Source of the DNA: Gammaproteobacteria bacterium
GTDB lineage: Bacteria > Pseudomonadota > Gammaproteobacteria > Pseudomonadales > Pseudohongiellaceae
DNA length: 7,053 bases
Reading direction: 5' to 3'
Assembly: GCA_016762995.1 (NCBI GenBank)
Contig: JAESUT010000010.1
Coordinates: 22,807 to 29,859 of the forward strand
Below, in pieces: positions 1 to 6,361 of the stretch. The notes under the pieces were generated by a model. The model did not search any database, was not told where the DNA came from, and worked only from the letters and a program-made list of their open reading frames with translations. The number at the start of each line of letters is the position of its first letter. The stretch's first letter is position 1. Made by a program: the position numbers and the translations under genes.

Positions 1-1554
1 TTATTGGTCCAAGAAATACAAGGCTATCTAGGTATTCCTCACACAACAGTCGATAGTGGAGCCTTGGCTCCGACGCTGATAATCATCGGAATCGGGATAA
101 CCGTACATGTATTGCTAGAATTCTTTCACTATATGCACGCTGGCTGCGATGGTATCGAAGCGGCTCGCTCTACCATCATTAATATTTGGCGCCCGGCATT
201 CTTCACGGCAATTACTACGGCGTCTGGCTTCTTTGCACTCTCTATCACCAAGATCTTGCCCATTAGAGAGTTCGCTTTTCTAGGAGCAATGGGCTCAATC
301 GTACTCTTTCTATTTGCGCTGACAGTTCTGCCCGCCGTACTCAGTTTTATGAAAAAGATCCCCGCAAATACCACTAAGGTTTTAGATGCCGGATTCATTT
401 CTAAAATTACAAAGAAGGTTCCTGACTTCACATTAAGAAATAGAAATAAAATTCTACTCGGCGGCCTAGCCGCTTTGTTATTTTCTATTTGGAACATACC
501 CAACATTGTCATCGATTCGAACTACGTGACTCTTTTTAAAGAGAGTAGCCAGACGCGGCAAGATATCGAGTACTTCGATGATGTCTATCGTGGCATGATG
601 AATTTGGACATAATCCTCGACTCCGGTGAAGAAGAAGGCATTAAGGATCCGGCTTTTTTGGTACAGCTAGATGAAATACAAAATTGGTTGCAGCAACGCG
701 AAACACTGGGACCAATCAATTCCATGGGTGATTATCTCAAAGAGATAAACCAGGCTTTGAATGGCGACGATCCAGAATTCTATCGCCTACCATCTAGCCG
801 AGAAATGACCGCTCAGCTTCTTCTCTTATATGAAAGTTCAGGTGCGAATGAGGATCTTTCTGACATCAAGGACTTCGATAATCGCTACGCGAGACTCGTT
901 GTTCCTGTAGTGAATATGCAAGCATCGGTGATGCAGGCTGAACTGGAAAGCATCGAAGCCTATTTGAATGAAAGCTTTCCAAACCTTCAAGCGGTTGTAA
1001 CCGGCACGATGGCCCTCTATACCGTACAAGACACCTATATATCTGAGGGGATGGCTCTATCCTTCTTAATCGCGCTGGGGGTTATCACACTCTTCTTTAT
1101 TGTGCTGTTCAAATCGGTTAAGTATGGTCTTTTATCCATTATTCCGAGCGTATTACCGATCGTATTAGCAGGGAGCATTGCGGGATGGCTAGGGATCTCA
1201 CTGGATCAGAGTGCAGTCATCGTATTTGCCATGACAATGGGTATAGCCGTGGATGATGCTATCCACGTCATGAGCCGCTATCTTCTCGCCAAAGATGAAG
1301 GGGCAAGCACAAAACAGTCTATTGCTAGAGCTATGAATGAATCTGGTCGAGCGGTAGTCTTTAGCTCTATAGTCCTAGTATTTGGATTCAGCGTTCTGTG
1401 TTTCGCTTCATTCACTACCATTATTTATGTAGGCTTGTTTGGATCAATCATAATGACACTAGCGTTGGTGGGCGATCTCGTCATGCTGCCCGCTATACTT
1501 TATTGGGCCGATGGTTCCGAGGATGAACAAACGACCTCGATCACTGCGCAATAG
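1..1554 (+). CDS. RND superfamily (MMPL/HAE3-type, COG1033-like) exporter, 5'-truncated
   Basis: This is the C-terminal part (517 codons) of an inner-membrane RND exporter. The frame is open from base 1, so the true start lies outside the window. Numbering from the TTG at base 4, the visible protein has predicted membrane segments at about 20-42, 65-83, 90-115 and 149-170. A soluble periplasmic domain spans about 171-345, and five more membrane segments follow at about 349-500. This fits TM4-TM12 of the twelve-helix RND plan, so TM1-3 and the first periplasmic loop are missing. The two halves are visibly duplicated: GIPHTTVDSGALAP resembles GISLDQSAVIV, and each is followed by a Gly-Ile helix and a later LPA motif. 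Helix 10 carries GIAVDDAIH (Asp417-Asp418), the usual proton-relay position; the matching helix-4 site reads GITVHVLLE. Family members use proton-motive force to move hydrophobic cargo. The two secreted-protein genes downstream suggest lipid or lipoprotein export, but the substrate is unknown. The family call is firm. Confidence 0.9.
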   Translation, partial: LLVQEIQGYLGIPHTTVDSGALAPTLIIIGIGITVHVLLEFFHYMHAGCDGIEAARSTIINIWRPAFFTAITTASGFFALSITKILPIREFAFLGAMGSIVLFLFALTVLPAVLSFMKKIPANTTKVLDAGFISKITKKVPDFTLRNRNKILLGGLAALLFSIWNIPNIVIDSNYVTLFKESSQTRQDIEYFDDVYRGMMNLDIILDSGEEEGIKDPAFLVQLDEIQNWLQQRETLGPINSMGDYLKEINQALNGDDPEFYRLPSSREMTAQLLLLYESSGANEDLSDIKDFDNRYARLVVPVVNMQASVMQAELESIEAYLNESFPNLQAVVTGTMALYTVQDTYISEGMALSFLIALGVITLFFIVLFKSVKYGLLSIIPSVLPIVLAGSIAGWLGISLDQSAVIVFAMTMGIAVDDAIHVMSRYLLAKDEGASTKQSIARAMNESGRAVVFSSIVLVFGFSVLCFASFTTIIYVGLFGSIIMTLALVGDLVMLPAILYWADGSEDEQTTSITAQ

Positions 1555-1579
1555 AATTCTTAAATAAGGTCCTGTAAAT

Positions 1580-1624
1580 ATGAAATCGCGACTCGCTAAT
1601 AAAGCGACAGTTTCGGGAGAGTAA
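1580..1624 (+). CDS. possible 14-residue leader ORF upstream of the LolA-like gene
   Basis: An ATG at 1580 opens a 14-codon frame (MKSRLANKATVSGE) that ends in TAA three bases before the next gene's ATG. An AAGG at 1566-1569 lies 10 bases upstream, at acceptable Shine-Dalgarno spacing. The frame is the same as that of the downstream gene. Its last codons contain that gene's ribosome-binding site (GGGAGAG, 1615-1621). A small hairpin, TCGCT-AATAA-AGCGA (1593-1607), lies inside it. Translation of this ORF could therefore expose or occlude the downstream start. An ORF this short can easily arise by chance, so this is only a candidate. Confidence 0.2.
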   Translation: MKSRLANKATVSGE

Positions 1625-1627
1625 AAT

Positions 1628-2467
1628 ATGGTTATTCGCAGTCATTCAATACGCAATCTCGCTGCGGTATTTTGCGTTTCTTGCACGTTATTAACGCCGC
1701 TTTCCGTCTCAGCTGCTGCCGAGTATTCTGCAGAAGAAGTCATACGCCTATTTGATGAGCGCTACGATGGCGATTCCTCCATTACTGATATTACTATGGT
1801 GCTTATCGATAAAAGAGATAGGCAACGTATTAGAAATCTAAAACTCTATTCCAAAGACTATGGTCTGGACACAAAAACCTTATCTCTGTTCGAATCTCCT
1901 GCCGACATTCGCGGTACTGCGTATCTAAATTTCGACTGGAATGAAAGTCTGCGTGACGATGACTCCTGGCTCTACCTTCCTGCCCTGCAAAGAGTAAAGC
2001 GACTAGCAAGTAGCGACACATCAGATTCGTTTCTCGGCAGCGATTTCACCTATGCCGATATCAATGGCTTCGAGATCGATTGGTACAACTACAGCTTCAT
2101 CAATGAGTCCGAGATGGTAGATGGCGAAGACTGCTGGGTTATTGAAATGATTCCCAAGCCCGAATTCAAGGATCGCGCCGAAGAGGCAACCGGTTACTCA
2201 AAGATGCAGAGTTGGATTAGCAAAGAAAAACTTGTACAGCTTCGCGGCCAAGCTTGGGAGCTTCGGGGAAACAGGATCAAATTCTTCACTTCTTCCGAAG
2301 TAGAACTAATCGAAGATATTTGGACCGTAAAAAGACTACAGGCCATCACTACCCGAAACAATCGGCAGGAACACGCGAGCATTCTGCAAATAAATTCCAT
2401 CGATTACAACGCTGAGGTCGCCGATGATCAATTTACTACCGAGGCGATGCAACGGGGGCTCGACTGA
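1628..2467 (+). CDS. outer membrane lipoprotein-sorting protein, LolA-like family
   Basis: This 279-residue secreted protein belongs to the family annotated 'outer membrane lipoprotein-sorting protein' (LolA-like fold). Residues 1-30 form a signal peptide: Arg residues, then a hydrophobic core, then a likely cleavage site near LSVSA-AAEYS. The mature protein starts at SAEEVIRLFDERYDG, the usual opening helix of this family. A diagnostic block follows at about 114-145: WLYLPALQRVKRLA, then SDSFLGSDFTYADI. The family has an incomplete beta-barrel with a hydrophobic pocket, and LolA itself carries lipoproteins across the periplasm. Pairing with an RND exporter suggests this protein receives or guides that exporter's hydrophobic cargo, which is inference. 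The ATG at 1628 is supported by GGGAGAG at 1615-1621. The gene lies 73 bases after the exporter and 11 bases before the barrel gene, consistent with one operon. No lipobox cysteine is seen, so it is probably soluble. Confidence 0.88.
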   Translation: MVIRSHSIRNLAAVFCVSCTLLTPLSVSAAAEYSAEEVIRLFDERYDGDSSITDITMVLIDKRDRQRIRNLKLYSKDYGLDTKTLSLFESPADIRGTAYLNFDWNESLRDDDSWLYLPALQRVKRLASSDTSDSFLGSDFTYADINGFEIDWYNYSFINESEMVDGEDCWVIEMIPKPEFKDRAEEATGYSKMQSWISKEKLVQLRGQAWELRGNRIKFFTSSEVELIEDIWTVKRLQAITTRNNRQEHASILQINSIDYNAEVADDQFTTEAMQRGLD

Positions 2468-2478
2468 GGCTAATCACG

Positions 2479-3876
2479 GTGGCAGAAAATGCAGTGAAAT
2501 GTTTTTCTCGAGGCCGCTATCACTTCTTGCTAGCCTTTCTAACAATATTTTGTATTCGGCCAAGCCTGGCACAGAATGATTTCTTCAATGCCATTGATGT
2601 CGAGATCAAGACTAAGGATTCCCGGGCTAACGAAGCTTTCTCTCTGATAGGATGGGTTACACAGAAAGTTTCACAGGGGATAGAACGCCCCGGCGTACTA
2701 TTCTCCCGGCAGGATCGCGATCTGAATAAGATTGAAACTAGCCTCTTTGCTCAACTAGATACAGCCATAGGCAAAGGTTTCGGTTTTCGCATTAGCGGCA
2801 AGGCTTATCATGATGAAGTCTACAGACTCAATGAGGGCATCGACTACAGCTCTGACGAGACGAATGAATTCCGCAACCGCTTCGAAGTCCGAGACTTTTA
2901 CATAGAGAAGCAATACGACAATGGTTTTTATTTCAAGCTAGGCAATCAAATACTTGCTTGGGGGTTGGCCGAGTATTCTCGAGTTACCGATCTAATCAAT
3001 ACCGAAGACCAATACACCTTCGCGCAGCAGGACCTAGAAGATATTCGCCTGCAAGTTCCCGCCGCGCTGCTTAGTTACAGCACCGGCGAATGGACCTTCG
3101 ATGGCGTGATCACCTACCGTGCCAACAAAAACTATACAGCACCCATTGGTGATGAGTTCGATCAATTTATCGCCTTGCGTCAAGCAGGCATAACAATCGA
3201 GAGGAGCTCTCCGGATACTGAGGAAGAGTTTTTCTTCAGAGCCTCAACTCACCTCAGTCAGGGGGATCTACAACTTGTCGCCGGTGAATTCAATAACAAT
3301 GCATTGAGTCTAGAAGAAATAACTGCCGTGCAATCGGTAAATCCACGATTTCAGTACGGCCAGAATCGCATGCGCGCATTCGGTGTAGCTGCAAATTGGG
3401 CCGACGGATCCTGGCTGTACTTTGGCGAACTGGGTCTGCACTTAGACAAGGCCGTGATTCCTAATCGAGACTCAATATTTCGACAGCTGGGTGGATGGGA
3501 TGAAAAGGATCAGGTCTTATCCGTATTCGGGGTTGAGTACAACGGTTTTAGAAATCTGCTACTGACTTTCGAATTGGATAGTACACGCACTAAAAACCAC
3601 GATGAATTTATGTATGCTGACAAGAGCCAAACTAGTTTCGGTGCGCGGCTTTACTGGACTGCGATGAACGAAAAACTAACAGTAGTTGCAGTACGCAACG
3701 AATTGGCGAACGATGCGGGCCAGGTTAGCAGAATTTCGGCGGACTATAACTGGTCCGACGCTGTTGAGGTGGGGCTGCTATGGGTAGACTACGGCAGCAA
3801 CCGAGACTCCATTTTTTACAATTTCCGCAACAACGATATCTTGCAAATTCATTTGCGCTACAACTTTCAAAACTAA
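2479..3876 (+). CDS. outer-membrane beta-barrel protein, weakly DUF1302-like
   Basis: This is a 465-residue secreted protein of probable outer-membrane beta-barrel fold. A signal peptide covers residues 1-31 (hydrophobic FLLAFLTIFCI, cleavage after PSLA before QND). The rest alternates amphipathic strands rich in Tyr, Phe and Trp with acidic, Asn-rich turns. Examples are FGFRISGKAYHDE (101-113), FYFKLGNQILAWGLAEYS (150-167) and LQIHLRYNFQN at the C-terminus. The block GNQILAWG...VTDLIN (155-174) resembles the 'RQxxxWG...ixdxxN' region of DUF1302-type barrels, but the protein is shorter than those I know. The C-terminal strand ends FQN rather than in the usual terminal Phe. The GTG start is chosen because GAGG at 2466-2469, overlapping the previous stop, is well spaced; another GTG at 2494 would shorten the signal peptide. 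As the third gene of the operon, it is the natural candidate for the outer-membrane terminus or acceptor of the exporter. It could instead be a porin-like channel. Confidence 0.75.
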   Translation: MAENAVKCFSRGRYHFLLAFLTIFCIRPSLAQNDFFNAIDVEIKTKDSRANEAFSLIGWVTQKVSQGIERPGVLFSRQDRDLNKIETSLFAQLDTAIGKGFGFRISGKAYHDEVYRLNEGIDYSSDETNEFRNRFEVRDFYIEKQYDNGFYFKLGNQILAWGLAEYSRVTDLINTEDQYTFAQQDLEDIRLQVPAALLSYSTGEWTFDGVITYRANKNYTAPIGDEFDQFIALRQAGITIERSSPDTEEEFFFRASTHLSQGDLQLVAGEFNNNALSLEEITAVQSVNPRFQYGQNRMRAFGVAANWADGSWLYFGELGLHLDKAVIPNRDSIFRQLGGWDEKDQVLSVFGVEYNGFRNLLLTFELDSTRTKNHDEFMYADKSQTSFGARLYWTAMNEKLTVVAVRNELANDAGQVSRISADYNWSDAVEVGLLWVDYGSNRDSIFYNFRNNDILQIHLRYNFQN

Positions 3877-3895
3877 TTCTTTGGAGGAAAAGATA

Positions 3896-3964
3896 TTGAT
3901 CGACACGCTAAGAACGGGCTCTAACTATCGAGCCCCATTGCCTTGCGAATCAATTGATTCTTGA
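3896..3964 (+). CDS. possible 22-residue ORF after a strong Shine-Dalgarno
   Basis: A GGAGG sequence (3883-3887), the strongest Shine-Dalgarno-like site in the window, follows the barrel gene's stop codon by only a few bases. A TTG at 3896, with suitable spacing, opens a 22-codon frame (MIDTLRTGSNY...) that ends at TGA 3962-3964. The last 44 bases run antisense to the end of the flavin hydroxylase. The peptide has no membrane segment or recognisable motif. It could be a real small protein at the end of the envelope operon, the remnant of a lost downstream gene, or chance. Confidence is low because the start is TTG and the ORF is very short. Confidence 0.15.
   Translation: MIDTLRTGSNYRAPLPCESIDS
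3916..3935 (-). terminator. candidate terminator hairpin between convergent genes
   Basis: GGGCTC (3916-3921) and GAGCCC (3930-3935) form a perfect 6-bp GC-rich stem around an 8-base loop. On the minus strand the stem is followed by GTTCTTAG, a weak T-rich tract, and it overlaps the hydroxylase stop codon at 3921-3923. On the plus strand no T-run follows. The hairpin sits at the convergence of the envelope operon and the hydroxylase gene, where a terminator is expected. Without a good T-run the call is tentative. Confidence 0.35.
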
Positions 3965-5171
3965 TTGGTCCCGCCTTGTCTACTGCGCTCATTCCCATGT
4001 TACGTAGCCAACGCACACCGAGATCTTGTTGTGCGAAAAGCCGCTTGAAGCCTTCCATTAACCACATCATCGAGAGGTTGTTGCCTTTACGCCGACGCTG
4101 GTAGCGCAGCAATACGGTAGGGTCAGCGACAGACCTGCCTGCCTTGATGCCGCGTTGCAATTCCTCTGCCAGCGCCTTCGCATCTAACAGACCCAGGTTC
4201 ACACCCTGGCCCGCCAGAGGGTGAATCGTATGGGCTGCGTCACCCACTAGCACAATACTTTCCTTTACATAGTCCAGAGCATGACGCTGTCTCAGCGGAA
4301 AGACGAAGCGTTTATCGCTCCACTCAATAACGCCGAGCTTAGACTCTAGCGCCGCGCCGAGCTCTGCATTGAATGCATCTTCACTCAATGACATAACCCA
4401 CTCTGCCTGATCCGGTAACATCGACCAAACGATAGAGCAGAAATGCTGGACACCATCCTCTTGTGCAGCACGCAGTGGCAGGAAAGCAAGCGGGCCTGTT
4501 TCCATGAAGCGTTGCAATGCTGTGTTGTTATGTGGCCGCTGTGTACGCACCGTAGTTACCAGCGCGTGTTGCTCGTAGTCCCATTCTCGGCACTCGAAAT
4601 TCGCCAGCCCTCTTAGCTTTGAGTTTGCACCGTCCGCCGCAATGACCAAAGGCGCGCAAATTGCCTGTCCATCGTCGGCATGTAGTTTTACGATTGAGCG
4701 ACCATCACGGTCAATGTACTCGAAGGATTCTATAGTGAATGGAGTTATTGGGAAGACATTCTCAAGCTGTGCTATTCGTTTGTGCAATGCGGCGATGATG
4801 ATCGAGTTCTCGATGATGCTACCTAGCTCAGGCTGATTAATCTCGGCTGCCGAAAAATCAATCGAGCCCGTACCCTCAGCATCCCAGACTTGCATGGCGC
4901 TGTAATTGCAGACACGCGCCGATATCATGTCCTCCCAGACTCCTAGCGCTCTGAAGAGTTGCTGCGATGCCTGACTAATCGCGCTGACGCGAGGGTCAAA
5001 CTTATCAATGCGACGTTCCGGACTATCGCTATCCTTCCCGTGGACAAGGGGGTTACGGTCTATCAATGCGATACGCAGCGAAGACTCGGCAAGTAAACAA
5101 GCAAGAGTGGCCCCAACCATTCCCGCGCCGGCTATAACTATATCGAACTCATTAGAGAGTGCATCATCCAT
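3921..5171 (-). CDS. UbiH/UbiF/VisC/COQ6-family FAD-dependent hydroxylase, UbiI-like
   Basis: This complete 416-residue flavoprotein monooxygenase most likely hydroxylates the ring of a ubiquinone precursor, using O2 and reduced FAD. All three FAD-binding signatures are present: the Rossmann motif IVIAGAGMVG (11-20, GxGxxG), the DG motif VIAADGANS (176-184), and the GD motif VLVGDAAHTIHPLAGQGVNLG (Gly310-Asp311). The DPRVSAIS block (59-66) also fits the family. The C-terminal region (MEGFKRLF, RWLRNMGM, a final AMGL) recalls UbiI/VisC, which is often encoded next to ubiH; ubiI is therefore the best guess, but UbiF or another ring hydroxylase is possible. A second member of the family lies about 1.2 kb away on the same strand, separated by two opposite-strand genes. 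The ATG at 5171 lies eight codons before the first FAD-binding strand, which is normal, but no Shine-Dalgarno precedes it (see the TATAAT entry). The length is typical and no key residue is missing. Confidence 0.92.
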   Translation of the reverse strand: MDDALSNEFDIVIAGAGMVGATLACLLAESSLRIALIDRNPLVHGKDSDSPERRIDKFDPRVSAISQASQQLFRALGVWEDMISARVCNYSAMQVWDAEGTGSIDFSAAEINQPELGSIIENSIIIAALHKRIAQLENVFPITPFTIESFEYIDRDGRSIVKLHADDGQAICAPLVIAADGANSKLRGLANFECREWDYEQHALVTTVRTQRPHNNTALQRFMETGPLAFLPLRAAQEDGVQHFCSIVWSMLPDQAEWVMSLSEDAFNAELGAALESKLGVIEWSDKRFVFPLRQRHALDYVKESIVLVGDAAHTIHPLAGQGVNLGLLDAKALAEELQRGIKAGRSVADPTVLLRYQRRRKGNNLSMMWLMEGFKRLFAQQDLGVRWLRNMGMSAVDKAGPIKNQLIRKAMGLDS

Positions 5172-5179
5172 AGCTTTGT

Positions 5180-5185
5180 ATTATA
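5180..5185 (-). promoter_or_regulatory. perfect -10 TATAAT close to the hydroxylase ATG
   Basis: Read on the minus strand, a consensus TATAAT ends eight bases before the ATG at 5171. A sigma70 transcript from it would start about where the coding region begins, giving a leaderless or nearly leaderless mRNA. This agrees with the absence of a Shine-Dalgarno before that ATG. No recognisable -35 hexamer lies 16-18 bases upstream; those positions read AGGGAA, TAGGGA or CTAGGG. If the promoter is real it would therefore need an activator or another contact. The hexamer could also be fortuitous. Confidence 0.4.
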
Positions 5186-5251
5186 GGCTCTGCCTGCCTT
5201 ATTCCCTAGGGCCTCTTGTCGAGTCTAGCCCCCTAGTTTCGGGATTTCGCA

Positions 5252-5279
5252 TTTACTGCTAGACTGCTGCGCTTGTAGT
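5252..5279 (+). promoter_or_regulatory. weak candidate sigma70 promoter for the MaoC-type gene
   Basis: TTTACT (5252-5257) and TGTAGT (5274-5279) each match the sigma70 consensus at four of six positions and are 16 bases apart. They lie about 35 bases before the ATG at 5315, in the 143-base divergent gap where a plus-strand promoter is expected. Matches this poor are common by chance, so this marks the best visible option rather than a firm site. Confidence 0.2.
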
Positions 5280-5314
5280 GATTTCAGAGCCCGTATCGAA
5301 AGTGGAGATTCAAC

Positions 5315-5779
5315 ATGAGCAAACTTGTCAGCGCCGATCAGATCAGCAACTACCTGGGTCAAGAAGTGGGAGTCACCGATTGGATTGAAATAGATCAGGA
5401 TAGAATAAACAAGTTTGCCGATGCGACCGGCGACCATCAGTACATTCATACCGATCCTGAACGAGCCGCACTGACTCCATTCGGCACCACGATTGCCCAT
5501 GGCTTCCTCACGCTTTCACTGATGAGTATGCTTAGCGCAGAAAATGGCGGAATAAAGCTCGAGAACGCGGTAATGGGGATTAACTACGGCCTGGACAAAG
5601 TACGCTTCATAAACCCCGTAAAAGTTGGCAGCAAGATCCGCGCTCGATTCCAATTGGTCAGCAGCGAGGAGAAGAAGCCCAAGCACTATTTAATAAAGCA
5701 CAACGTGACCATTGAAATAGAAGGCGAAGACAAGCCTGCCCTAATAGCGGAATGGTTAGGTATGACCGTCATAGGTTAA
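5315..5779 (+). CDS. MaoC-family (R)-specific enoyl-CoA hydratase/dehydratase
   Basis: This 154-residue protein has the single hot-dog fold of MaoC-like hydratases. These enzymes add water to trans-2-enoyl-CoA to give (R)-3-hydroxyacyl-CoA, or catalyse the reverse. The hydratase-2 motif is intact: FADATGDHQYIHTDPERA at about 34-51, with the catalytic pair Asp40 and His45 in the usual D-x4-H spacing. Next comes PFGTTIAHGFLTLSL (55-69), the conserved helix region with its His-Gly. Later strands (VRFINPVKVGSKIRARFQL) complete the fold. Length and pattern resemble the NodN/Rv0130-type single-domain hydratases rather than double-hot-dog enzymes. The ATG at 5315 follows TGGAG (5303-5307) at good spacing. 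No acyl-CoA genes are adjacent, so its pathway (fatty-acid breakdown, polyhydroxyalkanoate precursor supply, or other acyl-CoA metabolism) cannot be assigned from context. It is divergent from the upstream hydroxylase and may be cotranscribed with the lipoprotein downstream. Confidence 0.9.
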   Translation: MSKLVSADQISNYLGQEVGVTDWIEIDQDRINKFADATGDHQYIHTDPERAALTPFGTTIAHGFLTLSLMSMLSAENGGIKLENAVMGINYGLDKVRFINPVKVGSKIRARFQLVSSEEKKPKHYLIKHNVTIEIEGEDKPALIAEWLGMTVIG

Positions 5780-5791
5780 GTATCATTTACA

Positions 5792-5884
5792 GTGGCGCGT
5801 TTAGTAGCTGCGCTCTTAACAGCAGCGGCGGTTAGCCTGATACAACGGCCATCGGAAATTGAAACCAGAGAATTCGAATCATGA
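5792..5884 (+). CDS. possible 30-residue hydrophobic small protein, ATGA-coupled to the lipoprotein gene
   Basis: A GTG at 5792, 12 bases after the MaoC gene's stop and in the same frame, opens a 30-codon ORF. It begins M-A-R, continues with an uninterrupted hydrophobic stretch LVAALLTAAAVSLI (about residues 4-17), and ends in a charged tail (QRPSEIETREFES). This has the shape of a one-helix membrane peptide or a signal-like segment. Its TGA (5882-5884) overlaps the next gene's ATG (5881-5883) as ATGA, the classic arrangement for translational coupling. Against it, no strong Shine-Dalgarno precedes the GTG, the start is not ATG, and the ORF is short enough to be chance. I recognise no family. 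If real, it fills the otherwise empty 101-base gap between the two genes. Confidence 0.4.
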   Translation: MARLVAALLTAAAVSLIQRPSEIETREFES

Positions 5885-6285
5885 AAAAATCACTCCTCGC
5901 TTTACTCCCCTTTCTCACTGCCTGTGCAGGAGAGCCACCGCAAAATATCGGCATTAGAGAGGGCATCTTAGCTGCCTGCCCCGAATCCCCTAACTGCGTA
6001 TCGAGTTATGAAAACAGTGAGGAACACTCAATCGCCGCCTTGGACGCGAATCTGAACCAGATTCAACAAATACTCCTCACTATGGATGGAGCTAATATCG
6101 TCGAGCAATCGAGTAACTACCTCTATGCTGAGTTCACGAGCAGCCTCATGGGTTATGTAGATGATGTAGAGTTTTTGTACGATGCAGCGAGCAATAGCAC
6201 TCACGTAAGATCCGCCTCCCGCATCGGCTATAGCGATATGGGCGCAAATCGCAAGCGCATTGAGGCAATTCGCACGCAGCTCTAA
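5881..6285 (+). CDS. DUF1499 family lipoprotein
   Basis: This 134-residue protein of unknown function belongs to the DUF1499 family. The family hallmarks are clear: CPESPNCVSS (33-42) near the start, then SSLMGYVDDVEFLYD (87-101), and the closing block RSASRIGYSDMGANRKRIEAIR (110-131). The N-terminus MKKSLLALLPFLTAC is a lipoprotein signal peptide with lipobox LTAC, so Cys15 would be lipidated. Ala at +2 predicts outer-membrane rather than inner-membrane retention. Two further cysteines (Cys33 and Cys39) lie in the conserved CPxSPNC motif and could form a disulfide or bind a ligand. The ATG at 5881 has only a weak AGAG (5867-5870) ahead of it, and it overlaps the stop of a possible small ORF, so coupled translation may help initiation. 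It is followed by a candidate terminator and converges on ubiH. Length is near normal; the biochemical role is unknown. Confidence 0.9.
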   Translation: MKKSLLALLPFLTACAGEPPQNIGIREGILAACPESPNCVSSYENSEEHSIAALDANLNQIQQILLTMDGANIVEQSSNYLYAEFTSSLMGYVDDVEFLYDAASNSTHVRSASRIGYSDMGANRKRIEAIRTQL

Positions 6286-6330
6286 CGCGCTGATTTAAAC
6301 CCAACATCTCAGCACTCTTGGCAGCGTCAT

Positions 6331-6361
6331 TAGCCTTGACGTCCATGGATGGGCTATTTTT
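6331..6361 (+). terminator. candidate Rho-independent terminator after the DUF1499 gene
   Basis: TAGCC (6331-6335) can pair with GGCTA (6352-6356), and TTTTT (6357-6361) follows at once, as in an intrinsic terminator for the plus-strand pair. The stem is only five base pairs and the 16-base loop is large. A competing, tighter hairpin pairs GGCTA (6352-6356) with TAGCC (6361-6365) around TTTT; it overlaps the ubiH stop codon and could serve the opposite strand. Position between convergent genes supports a terminator role. Strength is uncertain. Confidence 0.4.

Noticed and set aside
129..512. 127-codon minus-strand ORF inside the exporter gene
   Set aside because: It lies opposite a clearly conserved RND frame and its translation shows no family motif; it is a shadow of the membrane-protein coding strand.
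5008..5262. 84-codon plus-strand ORF opposite the hydroxylase N-terminus
   Set aside because: It is antisense to the FAD-binding Rossmann region, which is conserved on the minus strand; no motif supports it.
5206..5262. Four CTAG tetramers and the palindrome CCCTAGGG clustered in the divergent gap
   Set aside because: CTAG is rare in many enterobacteria, which would make a cluster notable, but it occurs often elsewhere in this window, including inside coding regions. No known operator consensus fits.
5225..5500. 91-codon minus-strand ORF over the MaoC gene start
   Set aside because: It overlaps the conserved catalytic part of the MaoC gene and the divergent promoter gap, and has no motif of its own.
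5807..5826. GCTGC/GCAGC inverted repeat after the MaoC gene as a terminator
   Set aside because: The stem is only five base pairs with a ten-base loop and no T-run, and it lies within the possible small ORF.
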